NCBI RefSeq assembly: GCF_024171765.1
Contig: NZ_JAMTCI010000001.1
Location: 124,001 to 188,000, forward strand
Origin: Williamsia deligens
Lineage (GTDB): Bacteria > Actinomycetota > Actinomycetes > Mycobacteriales > Mycobacteriaceae
DNA: 64,000 nucleotides
Direction of reading: 5' to 3'
The position numbers and the translations under genes were made by a program. This document shows, piece by piece, positions 7,543 to 15,449 of this stretch (position 1 is the stretch's first letter; every line of letters starts with the position of its first letter). A model generated the notes under the pieces. That model did not search any database. It was not told where the DNA came from and saw nothing but the letters and a program-made list of their open reading frames with translations.

Positions 7543-9246
7543 TCAGTGGAAGACGACGTTGAGGGCGATGACGAGCACCAGCGCGATCCCGGCCAGCGGG
7601 ACGGGCCGTGCGTACCAGGAACTCCCGGCGTCGGCCGGATCGGTGAAGTGCGACTTCGGGGTCTCGGAGTACACGAGGCCGATGAGCTCCTTCGCCGGTT
7701 TCGACTCCGTCACCATCGTCACGGCCACGCTGACGAGGATGTCCACCACGAAGGCCGCGGACGCCGCGACGAACGGCATCCCCTGCCCGGGGAGGTCGAT
7801 CACCCCGACCTTCGAGAGGATGAACACCGTGACGGCGGAGAGGGTTCCGGCCACCAGACCGGTCCAGCCGGCGGTCGCGGTCATCCGCTTCCAGAACATG
7901 CCGAGCAGGAACGTGGCGAACAGCGGGGCGTTGAAGAACCCGAACAGCGTCTGCAGGTAGTCCATGAGATTGGAGTAGCCCGACGCGATGAGGGCGGTGA
8001 AGATCGCCAGCACGGTCGCGCCGACGGTCGCGAGGCGACCCACCGAGATGTAGTACTTGTCCGGACGGTTCTTGACGATGTACTGCTGCCAGATGTCGTA
8101 GCTGAACACGGTGTTGAACGCGGAGATGTTCGCGGCCATGCCCGCCATGAACGAGGCGAGGAGTCCGGCGACGGCCACGCCGAGCAGCCCGTTGGGCAGG
8201 ATGTCGCGGATCATCAGCAGCATCGCGTCGTTGTAGGTGACATCGGCGGCGTTGGGTCCGCTCTTCAGCGAGATCATGTCGCCGATCACCGCCGCGCAGA
8301 TCATGCCGGGGATGACGACGACGAACGGGATGAACATCTTCGGGATGGCGCCGATGATCGGTGCGCGGCGCGAGGCGTTCATCGAGTTCGACGCCATTGC
8401 GCGCTGCACCTCGACGAAGTTGGTCGTCCAGTAGCCGAAGCTGAGCACGAACCCCAGACCGAAGACGATGCCGATCACCGACCACACGGGACTGTCGAAG
8501 CCACTCAATGCATTACCGGGCCAGGAGCTGATCTGATCGTGGATGCTGGCGGTGACCTTGTTGTCACTGGTGGTCGCGACGATCTTCTCCTTGAGCCCGT
8601 TCCAGCCGCCCACCTTGATGAGGCCGAACACGGTGAGCGGGACCAGCGCCGCGAGGATGACGAAGAACTGCAGCACCTCGTTGTAGATCGCGGCCGACAG
8701 CCCGCCGAGCGCGGTGTAGGTGAGCACGATCGCCGCGGCCACGATGAGCGAGACCCATTGGCTCCACCCGAGGATGACGTTGACGATCGTCGCCAACAGG
8801 TAGAGGTTCACGCCGGCGATGAGCACCTGGGCGACCGCGAAGCTGATGGCGTTGACCAGGTGCGCGCCGGTGCCGAAGCGCCGCCGCATGAACTCCGGCA
8901 CGCTGCGCACCTTGGAGCCGTAGTAGAACGGCATCATCACGACGCCCAGGAACAGCATCGCCGGGATGGCGCCGATCCAGTAGTAGTGCATCGTCGCCAA
9001 CCCGATCTGGGCACCGTTGGCCGACATGCCCATGATCTCGACCGCGCCGAGGTTCGCCGAGACGAAGGCGATGCCGGTGACCCAGGCGGGGAGGCGACGG
9101 CCCGACAGGAAGAAGTCCAGGCTCGACGAGATCTGGCTGCGGGCCAGATACCCGATGCCGAGGACGAACACGAAGTACAGGGCGATCAGCACGTAGTCCA
9201 CGGCTCCGGCGTTGAGCCGGAGCACAGAGTCCGCGGCAAGCGTCAT
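7543..9246 (-). CDS. Sodium:solute symporter (SSS family), probable galactose uptake
   Basis: The 567-residue protein has about 14 membrane segments and the SSS fold: an N-terminal 'VDYVLIALYFVFVLGIGY' segment, 'FFLSGRRLPAW', 'FVSANLGAVEIMGMSANGA' and the family stretch 'YTALGGLSAAIYNEVLQF' near residue 185. These match the vSGLT/SGLT branch, which couples sodium to sugar uptake. Divergent DeoR, galT and galK genes make galactose the likely substrate. The promoter region carries a CRP/GlxR-type palindrome at 9279-9292 and an inverted repeat at 9328-9346. Confidence 0.85.
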   Translation of the reverse strand: MTLAADSVLRLNAGAVDYVLIALYFVFVLGIGYLARSQISSSLDFFLSGRRLPAWVTGIAFVSANLGAVEIMGMSANGAQIGLATMHYYWIGAIPAMLFLGVVMMPFYYGSKVRSVPEFMRRRFGTGAHLVNAISFAVAQVLIAGVNLYLLATIVNVILGWSQWVSLIVAAAIVLTYTALGGLSAAIYNEVLQFFVILAALVPLTVFGLIKVGGWNGLKEKIVATTSDNKVTASIHDQISSWPGNALSGFDSPVWSVIGIVFGLGFVLSFGYWTTNFVEVQRAMASNSMNASRRAPIIGAIPKMFIPFVVVIPGMICAAVIGDMISLKSGPNAADVTYNDAMLLMIRDILPNGLLGVAVAGLLASFMAGMAANISAFNTVFSYDIWQQYIVKNRPDKYYISVGRLATVGATVLAIFTALIASGYSNLMDYLQTLFGFFNAPLFATFLLGMFWKRMTATAGWTGLVAGTLSAVTVFILSKVGVIDLPGQGMPFVAASAAFVVDILVSVAVTMVTESKPAKELIGLVYSETPKSHFTDPADAGSSWYARPVPLAGIALVLVIALNVVFH

Positions 9247-9278
9247 TCGACAACTCCTTCGGGTGGGCCACTGCCGTA

Positions 9279-9292
9279 GTGACCCGGGTCAC
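9279..9292. promoter_or_regulatory. CRP/GlxR-type palindrome upstream of the symporter
   Basis: GTGACCCGGGTCAC is a perfect 14-bp palindrome. It fits the inner part of the actinobacterial CRP/GlxR consensus TGTGA-N6-TCACA. It lies 33-46 bp upstream of the symporter start, overlapping where its promoter should be. Catabolite control through cAMP is inferred. Confidence 0.6.
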
Positions 9293-9327
9293 GACGGATG
9301 ACAACCTCACACATTTCCGAACAGATT

Positions 9328-9346
9328 TCAACACCACAGGTGTTGA
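9328..9346. promoter_or_regulatory. Candidate DeoR-regulator operator
   Basis: TCAACACC (9328-9335) and GGTGTTGA (9339-9346) form a perfect 8-bp inverted repeat with a 3-bp spacer. It sits between the divergent symporter and DeoR-galT-galK starts, 48 bp before the GTG at 9394. Local autoregulation by the DeoR protein is the simplest reading. Confidence 0.55.
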
Positions 9347-9393
9347 TACTGTGCGGATCGTCCCGTGCTGGCCCGACCACCTCCGGAGGTGCC

Positions 9394-10182
9394 GTGCTTC
9401 CCGCAGAGCGTCGCCGCCGCATCCTCGACGTCCTCGACCGCGAGGGGACAGCACGCGTCACCGACCTCGCCGACGAGCTCAACGTCTCGGAGATGACAGT
9501 CCGGCGTGACCTCGACGCCCTCCAGGACGACGAGGCACTGCACAAGGTGCACGGGGGTGCGGTGGCCCGCCACAACCGCGGCGAGGAACCCCGATCGGCG
9601 GCGAAGGCGGTCCGCGAGACCGCCGAGAAGCGCGCGATCGCGGCCTGTGCGGCGGACCTCGTCGAGGACGGCATGACCGTGGCCGTCAGCGCGGGCACCA
9701 CCACCCTCGAGGTGGCCCGTCTGCTCCGCGACCGCGCCGGGCTCACGGTGGTCACCAACTCCATCCCGATCTTCGCCGAGCTGTCCGATCCCGATGCTGC
9801 ACACCGCCGCGACCGACCACAGGTGGTGCTCACCGGAGGCACACGCACGCCGTCCGACGCGCTCGTCGGTCCGGTGGCCGACGCGTCCCTCGCCTCGTTT
9901 CGGGTCGACGTCACCCTGCTCGGCGTGCACGGCCTCGACGTCGACGCCGGCCTCACCACCCCCAACATGGCCGAGGCGGCGACGAACCGACGACTCATCG
10001 ACATCGGCAGGACGCTCGTCGTCGTGGCCGACCACACCAAGTTCTCGGAGGTGGGCGCGAACGTGATCGCACCGCTGGACCGCACCGACACCCTCGTCGT
10101 CGACGACGGCCTGTCGGAACCGGCTCGCATCGTCCTCGGGCGGCGCATCCGCGACGTCCGCATCGCAGCGGTGCCGCGATGA
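9394..10182 (+). CDS. DeoR/GlpR-family transcriptional regulator of galactose genes
   Basis: GTG 9394 follows GGAGGT at 9385-9390 closely and starts exactly at the helix-turn-helix domain 'LPAERRRRILDVLDREG'; longer frames only add unstructured residues. The 262-residue product has the DeoR winged helix, with the 'SEMTVRRDLDAL' recognition region near residue 30. A sugar-phosphate sensor domain follows, with 'SAGTTTLEVARLL' near residue 100 and 'ADHTKF' near 210. It overlaps galT by ATGA at 10179-10182, so translation is coupled. It probably represses the operon and the divergent symporter until a galactose metabolite binds. Confidence 0.85.
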   Translation: MLPAERRRRILDVLDREGTARVTDLADELNVSEMTVRRDLDALQDDEALHKVHGGAVARHNRGEEPRSAAKAVRETAEKRAIAACAADLVEDGMTVAVSAGTTTLEVARLLRDRAGLTVVTNSIPIFAELSDPDAAHRRDRPQVVLTGGTRTPSDALVGPVADASLASFRVDVTLLGVHGLDVDAGLTTPNMAEAATNRRLIDIGRTLVVVADHTKFSEVGANVIAPLDRTDTLVVDDGLSEPARIVLGRRIRDVRIAAVPR

Positions 10183-11297
10183 CACCGCCCGGGCTCCACT
10201 CCCCCGCGGTCACAACGCATCTCGCCGACGGTCGCGAGATCGACTTCTTCGCACTGCCGGGTCACACGCCGCGTCCTGTCCCCGACCGTCGGCCGCTGCC
10301 CGACCGTGCCGGCCTGCATTCGCAGATCCGATACGACCGGCAGACCGGGGACTGGATCGCGGTCGCCGCCCTGCGCCAGGACCGCACCTACAAGCCGCCG
10401 GCCGACCAGTGCCCGCTGTGCCCGTCGCCGGACGGCACGGTCAGCGAGGTCCCCGCACCCGACTACGACGTCGTGGTGTTCGAGAATCGCTTCCCCAGTC
10501 TCTCCGGTGCGGCGGCCGGGCGGCCGTTCGAGCTCCCCGACCCCGCCTCGGCCGACCTGGTCAGCGCCGTCGGACACGGTCGGTGCGAGGTGATCTGCTT
10601 CTCCAGCGACCACACCGCGTCGTTCGCCTCGCTCTCCCACACCCACGCGCGACTCGTCGTCGACGCCTGGCGGACGCGGACGGCCGCGCTGCTGGCGCTC
10701 CCCGGTGTGGCCCAGGTGTTCTGCTTCGAGAACCGCGGTGAGGAGATCGGCGTGACGCTGACCCATCCGCACGGGCAGATCTACGCCTACCCGTACCTCA
10801 CGCCGCGCACTCGGTCGATGCTCGCGCACGCCGACGAGCACCGGGATCGGACCGGCCGCAACCTGTTCGAGGACATCGTCGACGCCGAGGTGACCGACGG
10901 ATCGCGCGTCGTCGTGAATCACCCGCTCGTCGTGGCGTTCGTCCCCTTCGCCGCACGGTGGCCGGTAGAGGTCCACATTCACCCCCGGCGACGGGTCGCC
11001 AACCTCGTCGACCTCGACGACGACGAACTCGACGCACTCACGGCCGTCTATCTCGACGTCCTCCGTCGCTTCGACCGCCTCTACGACAGCCCGCTGCCCT
11101 ACATCGCTGCAGTGCACCAGTACTCGGGTCGCGACGTCGACGCCGAGGGCGCCCTGCACATCGAGCTGATGTCGGTGCGACGGTCGGCGACCAAACTCAA
11201 GTTCCTGGCCGGATCGGAGTCCGCGATGGACGCGTTCATCACCGACGTCACGCCCGAGGACGTCGCCACCCGCCTGCGCTCGGCCGGGCCGTCATGA
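10179..11297 (+). CDS. galT: Galactose-1-phosphate uridylyltransferase
   Basis: The 372-residue protein exchanges UMP between UDP-glucose and galactose-1-phosphate in the Leloir pathway. It shows the zinc motif 'CPLCPS' near residue 80 and the active-site 'HPHGQIYAY' near residue 197, whose second histidine is uridylylated in the family. 'VEVHIHPRR' near residue 263 carries further conserved histidines. The gene overlaps the DeoR gene upstream and galK downstream by ATGA, so all three are one operon. Confidence 0.95.
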   Translation: MTPPGLHSPAVTTHLADGREIDFFALPGHTPRPVPDRRPLPDRAGLHSQIRYDRQTGDWIAVAALRQDRTYKPPADQCPLCPSPDGTVSEVPAPDYDVVVFENRFPSLSGAAAGRPFELPDPASADLVSAVGHGRCEVICFSSDHTASFASLSHTHARLVVDAWRTRTAALLALPGVAQVFCFENRGEEIGVTLTHPHGQIYAYPYLTPRTRSMLAHADEHRDRTGRNLFEDIVDAEVTDGSRVVVNHPLVVAFVPFAARWPVEVHIHPRRRVANLVDLDDDELDALTAVYLDVLRRFDRLYDSPLPYIAAVHQYSGRDVDAEGALHIELMSVRRSATKLKFLAGSESAMDAFITDVTPEDVATRLRSAGPS

Positions 11298-12394
11298 CCC
11301 GCACAGTCGTCGCCCACGCCCCGGGCCGGGTCAACCTGATCGGTGAACACACCGACTACAACGACGGTTTCGCGCTCCCCATCGCCCTGACACGCCGCAC
11401 CGACGTCGCGTTCGACTGCGACGGCTCGTCGACCGTCCGGGTGACGGCCGAGGGACACGGGAGCGCGACGTTCGAGGTCGAGTCCGAGCCCGGGGCGACG
11501 GAGGGCTGGACCGCCTACGTGGCCGGGGTGTTCTGGGCAGCCCGTCGTGCCGGGATCGACGTCGCCGGCGGCGAGCTGCGCGTCACCAGTTCGGTCCCGG
11601 TCGGCTCGGGACTGTCGTCGTCCGCGGCGCTCGAATGCGCTGTCCTCATGGCGATCTCCGCGTCGGCCGACGTCACCCTCGACCCGATCGAGGCGGCCCG
11701 GATCGCCCAGGTCGCCGAGAACGACTACGTGGGGGCCCCGACCGGACTCCTCGACCAGATCGCGGCGATGTGTGGACGCACGGGGCACGCGCTGCTCGTC
11801 GACTTCGCCGACACCACCGTCGAACCCGTCCCGTTCGACCCCTCCCCGGCCGGCGTCGAGCTCGTCGTGATCGACTCCCGGACCACCCACGGGCACGCCG
11901 GGGGCGAGTACGCCGATCGACGACGGTCCTGCGACCGCGCCGCCGCCGACCTCGGCGTGGCCTCGCTGCGAGCGATCGATGCCGATGACCTCGACGCGAC
12001 GCTCGCGCGCGTCACCGATCCCGTCGACCGCCGCCGGGCCCGCCACGTCGTCACCGAGAACCAGCGTGTGCTCGACGCCGTCGGCGCCCTGCGATCCGAC
12101 GACCTCCCCACGATGGGTCTGCTGATGGACTCCTCGCACGCGTCGATGCGCGACGACTTCGCCATCACGACACCGGTCATCGATCGCATCGCGGAGGTCG
12201 CGCGGCGGTGCGGAGCGCACGGTGCCCGTATGACCGGTGGCGGTTTCGGCGGCAGCGTGATCGCTCTCATGCCGTCCGACGCCGTCGATCCCCTCACCGA
12301 ACAGCTCCACGACGAGGCGCAGGCGGCGGGCGCTCCTCCCCCCGAGGTCCGCGTCGCCCGGGCCGGCGACGGCGCCTCCGTCAGCGCGCGCTGA
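11294..12394 (+). CDS. galK: Galactokinase
   Basis: The 366-residue GHMP kinase phosphorylates galactose at C1. It has the galactose-binding 'GEHTDYNDGFALP' near residue 15, the ATP-binding 'PVGSGLSSSAALE' near residue 105, and the third GHMP motif 'MTGGGFGGSV' near residue 315. It starts at the ATG overlapping the galT stop. No UDP-galactose 4-epimerase gene is in the window, so galE must lie elsewhere. The next gene, at 12501, is unrelated. Confidence 0.95.
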   Translation: MTRTVVAHAPGRVNLIGEHTDYNDGFALPIALTRRTDVAFDCDGSSTVRVTAEGHGSATFEVESEPGATEGWTAYVAGVFWAARRAGIDVAGGELRVTSSVPVGSGLSSSAALECAVLMAISASADVTLDPIEAARIAQVAENDYVGAPTGLLDQIAAMCGRTGHALLVDFADTTVEPVPFDPSPAGVELVVIDSRTTHGHAGGEYADRRRSCDRAAADLGVASLRAIDADDLDATLARVTDPVDRRRARHVVTENQRVLDAVGALRSDDLPTMGLLMDSSHASMRDDFAITTPVIDRIAEVARRCGAHGARMTGGGFGGSVIALMPSDAVDPLTEQLHDEAQAAGAPPPEVRVARAGDGASVSAR

Positions 12395-12500
12395 CGCCCG
12401 GGGCGGCGAGATGCCCGGTTCGCCCGCACTTCTCGGCCACCGCCGTCCCTGTTCGGGCATCGGGCGCGCCCGATCGGCCGTCTCCGGGGACACTGGACCG

Positions 12501-13226
12501 ATGATGCGCAGAGCGGTGTCCGTCGCCCTGACCGCTGCGGGGTGCGTGGTGCTGCTCGGGTCCGTGGCCGCTTGTGGGTCCGACAGCACCTCCCCCGCAG
12601 CCGATCCACCCGCGGTGACGGTGGTGGGCACCGGCGAGGTGCGCGGCGCCCCGGACACGCTCACCGCGACCGTCGGGGTGCAGTCGCAGGCGGCGGACGT
12701 GTCCGCGGCGATCGCCCAGGCCGGCAGCAGGGTCCAGGCGGTGACCTCGGCCGTGGAGAAGGCGGGTGTCGCGAGCAAGGACGTCCAGACCGAGCAGGTG
12801 ACGCTGGACCCGCAGTACGCGGGCGCCGTCCCCGGAGGTGGTCCGTCCATCTCGGGCTATCAGGCGACCACCACCGTCCGGATCACCGTCCGCGACCTGA
12901 CGCGCGCGTCATCGGTCCTCGGTGCCGCCGTCGACGCCGGCGGGAACGACGCACGCCTGTCGGGCGTGACGTTCCGCATCGACGACGACTCCCGCCTCCT
13001 CGCCGACGCGAGGACACGGGCGTTCGACGATGCGAGGACCCGCGCGGAGCAATACGCCAAGCTCTCGGCCACCTCGCTGTCCCGGGTCCTGTCGGTGCAG
13101 GAGAACGTGACCGGGCAGGAGCAGCCAGTCACCGCGGAGAGGTCCGCACAGGCGTCCACGGTGCCGATCGAGCCCGGACAGCAGAGCGTCTCGGTGTCGG
13201 TCACCGTCAAGTGGGGGCTGCGGTAA
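12501..13226 (+). CDS. SIMPL-domain (DUF541) lipoprotein
   Basis: The 241-residue protein has a lipoprotein signal: a basic start, a hydrophobic stretch and lipobox 'SVAACG' with the cysteine near residue 28. The rest is a SIMPL/DUF541 domain, beginning 'VTVVGTGEVRGAPDTLTATVGV' and ending in beta strands 'SVSVSVTVKWGL'. The domain occurs in periplasmic or outer-surface proteins such as YggE, linked to oxidative stress tolerance. ATG 12501 and 12504 are both possible. The stop overlaps the GTG start of the next gene. Confidence 0.85.
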   Translation: MMRRAVSVALTAAGCVVLLGSVAACGSDSTSPAADPPAVTVVGTGEVRGAPDTLTATVGVQSQAADVSAAIAQAGSRVQAVTSAVEKAGVASKDVQTEQVTLDPQYAGAVPGGGPSISGYQATTTVRITVRDLTRASSVLGAAVDAGGNDARLSGVTFRIDDDSRLLADARTRAFDDARTRAEQYAKLSATSLSRVLSVQENVTGQEQPVTAERSAQASTVPIEPGQQSVSVSVTVKWGLR

Positions 13227-13960
13227 ACGCCAGGGCCGCACGCGCGCTGCTGGTGATCGTGGTGCTCGCGCTCGTCGCCGGACTCGGCGGTGCCGCGTCG
13301 TCGACCGCGGTCGACGTGCAGGCGAACCGTCGCATCGGACCGGTGTTCCTCGACGGCGACAACCGACACACGTGCACCGCCGCGACCGTGCACTCCACCC
13401 ACGGGGACCTCATGGTCACCGCGGCACACTGCCTCACCGGGATCCGTGGACCGATCACGGTCGCGCCCGGGTACGACCACGGGCGGGCGCCCTACGGGCA
13501 GTGGACGGTGAGCGCCGTCTACCTCGACCCCGACGTCTCCGCCGAGCCCGACGTCCTCGACTTCGCGGTTCTCCGCGTGAGCGACCGCGCGGGCCGGTCG
13601 CTGGAATCGGTCACCGGCCGCGGGTGGTCGCCGTCGCCGTATCGGCCGGGTCTACGGATCCGGGTGCTCGGATACGGCGCCGGTGTCGGTGACTCGCCGG
13701 TGGGCTGTCGGGCGCGTACCGCCACCGTCGAGGGGATCCCGACCATCCGCTGCCGCGGACTGGTCGACGGCACCAGCGGCTCCCCCTGGTTGGCCGGCAG
13801 ATCGCTGGTCGGCATCGTCGGAGGGTTCCGACAGGGCGGGTGCGTCAGCTTCATCTCGCACTCACCGCCGCTCATCCCCCGGCTGGTCGCGTTGATCGAG
13901 CGCGCCGACCGCGCAGGACCCGGCGACACCCCGCCCGACACCTCGCCCGACGACTGCTGA
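13211..13960 (+). CDS. Secreted trypsin-like serine protease
   Basis: The frame opens at GTG 13211, overlapping the SIMPL gene by 16 bp, and encodes 249 residues with a signal peptide near residues 7-35. The chymotrypsin-fold catalytic triad is visible: His73 in 'TAAHC', Asp117 in 'LDFAVLRV' and Ser191 in 'GTSGSPW'. A Cys pair around the His loop and later cysteines suggest disulfides. The exact start is uncertain because no strong ribosome-binding site is visible. Substrates are unknown. Export beside a SIMPL lipoprotein suggests a cell-envelope role. Confidence 0.82.
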   Translation: MGAAVNARAARALLVIVVLALVAGLGGAASSTAVDVQANRRIGPVFLDGDNRHTCTAATVHSTHGDLMVTAAHCLTGIRGPITVAPGYDHGRAPYGQWTVSAVYLDPDVSAEPDVLDFAVLRVSDRAGRSLESVTGRGWSPSPYRPGLRIRVLGYGAGVGDSPVGCRARTATVEGIPTIRCRGLVDGTSGSPWLAGRSLVGIVGGFRQGGCVSFISHSPPLIPRLVALIERADRAGPGDTPPDTSPDDC

Positions 13961-13983
13961 CGACGCGCGCCGCCGGCCGGGGG

Positions 13984-14571
13984 TCAGTACAGGTAGACGA
14001 CGGCGTCGTCACCGCCGGTGCAGGTGACGATGCGCGCCTCGGCGGCGCACATCATGCGGATGCGCTCCCCCGTCTCCGGGCTCGTCGCCACCACCGGTCG
14101 GGGCAGCTGCCCGGGCCGGCCGCTCTCGCCGTAGGCCCGGCGCACCCGTTCGGCGAACCCACAGGTGGTCACCGGCGATCCCACCGAGGACGCGCGGTAG
14201 AGGTAATAGGGCCCGAACTCGACCGGACAGGCCGTCGAGCCTGCAGGGGCACCGGCGACGGTCGGCCCCGACGCCGTCGGGCGTGATGTCGTCGGACGTG
14301 ACGACGTCGTGGTGGATCTCGACGGCGCCGAGGACGTGGTCGACGGCTCGACGGACGTCGGTCCGATGGGAGTCGAGTCCGGGGTGCTCGTCACCGTGAC
14401 GGTGGACGGCGCGGTGTCGAAGGCCCCACCGGAGCCGCCGCGACCGAGCACGACGTAGCCGACGACGGCCGCCGCGGCCAGCACGAACACGACGATCCCG
14501 ACGATGAGGACGACCACCGCCGGACGCGTCGGACCCGCGGGACGGACGGGACGCGGCGGCTCGTCGCTCAT
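13984..14571 (-). CDS. Membrane-anchored Ser/Thr-rich protein, function unknown
   Basis: The 195-residue protein has a proline-rich cytoplasmic start, one membrane segment near residues 19-45, a long Ser/Thr/Pro linker and a folded extracellular end of about 85 residues. Conserved-looking cysteines there ('ACPVEF', 'TTCGF', 'MMCAA', 'IVTCTG') could form two disulfides. The layout resembles mycobacterial MmpS-like or kinase-associated envelope proteins, but no family is recognised. It ends 23 bp from the convergent protease gene and begins 11 bp after the TetR gene on the same strand. Confidence 0.7.
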   Translation of the reverse strand: MSDEPPRPVRPAGPTRPAVVVLIVGIVVFVLAAAAVVGYVVLGRGGSGGAFDTAPSTVTVTSTPDSTPIGPTSVEPSTTSSAPSRSTTTSSRPTTSRPTASGPTVAGAPAGSTACPVEFGPYYLYRASSVGSPVTTCGFAERVRRAYGESGRPGQLPRPVVATSPETGERIRMMCAAEARIVTCTGGDDAVVYLY

Positions 14572-14582
14572 GTCGGCTGATC

Positions 14583-15290
14583 CTACGGAGCCGTGCGCCA
14601 GGAGTTCATGCCGAGGATGACCATCACCAGCTTGCGTTGGGTGCGGGTGATGAGTTCCGCGTCGTCCTCGGGCCCCCGGGACTCGAGCAGTTCGGCGACC
14701 GCGGTCAGCATCACCGTCACGAGGAGTTCGGCGGCGAGCTCGAGGTCCTCGGCACCCCACCGCGCCATCTCGGGGATGCGCGAGAGGTCGATGGCGAGCT
14801 CCTTGACGAACAGCCGGAGTTCGGTGTCGATCGCGCGGCGGATCTCGGTCACTCCACCGTGTTGTTCGCGTACCAGGAACCGGAACTGGGCCTCGTTGGT
14901 CCGGACCTGCCGGACGAGGATCTCCAGCGAGTTCGCCGCGGTCGGGACAGCGTCGCGGGCGGCCAGGTCCCGGCGGCCGTCGCGCAGCATCCGGCGCAGG
15001 ATCCGCATCGCGTCCTCGACGAGGGTGACGCCGAGGTCGTCCATGGACGCGAAGTGGCGGTAGAACGCGGTCGGGACGATCCCGGCGGCCTTGGCCACCT
15101 CGCGCAGACTCAGGCTCGAGAAGGAGCGCTCGGCGACCAGATCGAGGGTCTCGTCGAGCAGTGCCTGCCGGGTCCTGCTCTTGCGGGCCGAACGGCTCTC
15201 GGTGGCGTCGACCGCCGGTCGAGACGGTGCGGCCTCGCTCCGCGAGCGACCGTGGCCACGCGCGGCGGACTGATCCCTGGGCCGCGACAC
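14583..15290 (-). CDS. TetR-family regulator, probable DesT-like control of desaturase genes
   Basis: From GTG 15290 the protein has 235 residues; an upstream extension to 15395 would run through the divergent promoter. The TetR helix-turn-helix 'LSLREVAKAAGIVPTAFYRHF' is compressed here to its key part, with AGIVPTAFYRHF near residue 65. In Pseudomonas the TetR protein DesT controls an adjacent acyl-CoA desaturase/oxidoreductase pair in the same layout as here. By analogy it should sense acyl-CoA or fatty-acid composition. Candidate sites lie in the 159-bp divergent region. Confidence 0.8.
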   Translation of the reverse strand: MSRPRDQSAARGHGRSRSEAAPSRPAVDATESRSARKSRTRQALLDETLDLVAERSFSSLSLREVAKAAGIVPTAFYRHFASMDDLGVTLVEDAMRILRRMLRDGRRDLAARDAVPTAANSLEILVRQVRTNEAQFRFLVREQHGGVTEIRRAIDTELRLFVKELAIDLSRIPEMARWGAEDLELAAELLVTVMLTAVAELLESRGPEDDAELITRTQRKLVMVILGMNSWRTAP

Positions 15291-15317
15291 GTGGACGAGT
15301 CTAGGCAACCACGAATC

Positions 15318-15333
15318 TGTGACAGCGGTTACA
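15318..15333. promoter_or_regulatory. CRP/GlxR-like site in the desaturase promoter region
   Basis: TGTGA-CAGCGG-TTACA differs from the consensus TGTGA-N6-TCACA at one position. It lies 28 bp upstream of the TetR start and 117 bp upstream of the reductase start. This is a pattern match only. Confidence 0.4.
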
Positions 15334-15379
15334 CGGCGTCGGGGTTGACCGTCGCCGGTGGCAGGGTGGCACACTGTCA

Positions 15380-15395
15380 GTGCACACCTGTTCAC
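15380..15395. promoter_or_regulatory. Candidate TetR operator
   Basis: GTGCACACCTGTTCAC fits GTGnACAnnTGTnCAC, a 16-bp quasi-palindrome with six paired positions per half. It lies 55 bp upstream of the reductase ATG, downstream of a possible TTGACC -35 element at 15345. It is the best palindrome in this divergent region for the TetR protein. Confidence 0.45.
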
Positions 15396-15449
15396 TCAAA
15401 CCGCTCACAGTGACGGTGATCAGATTACGCACCGACCCAGGAGGCGACG

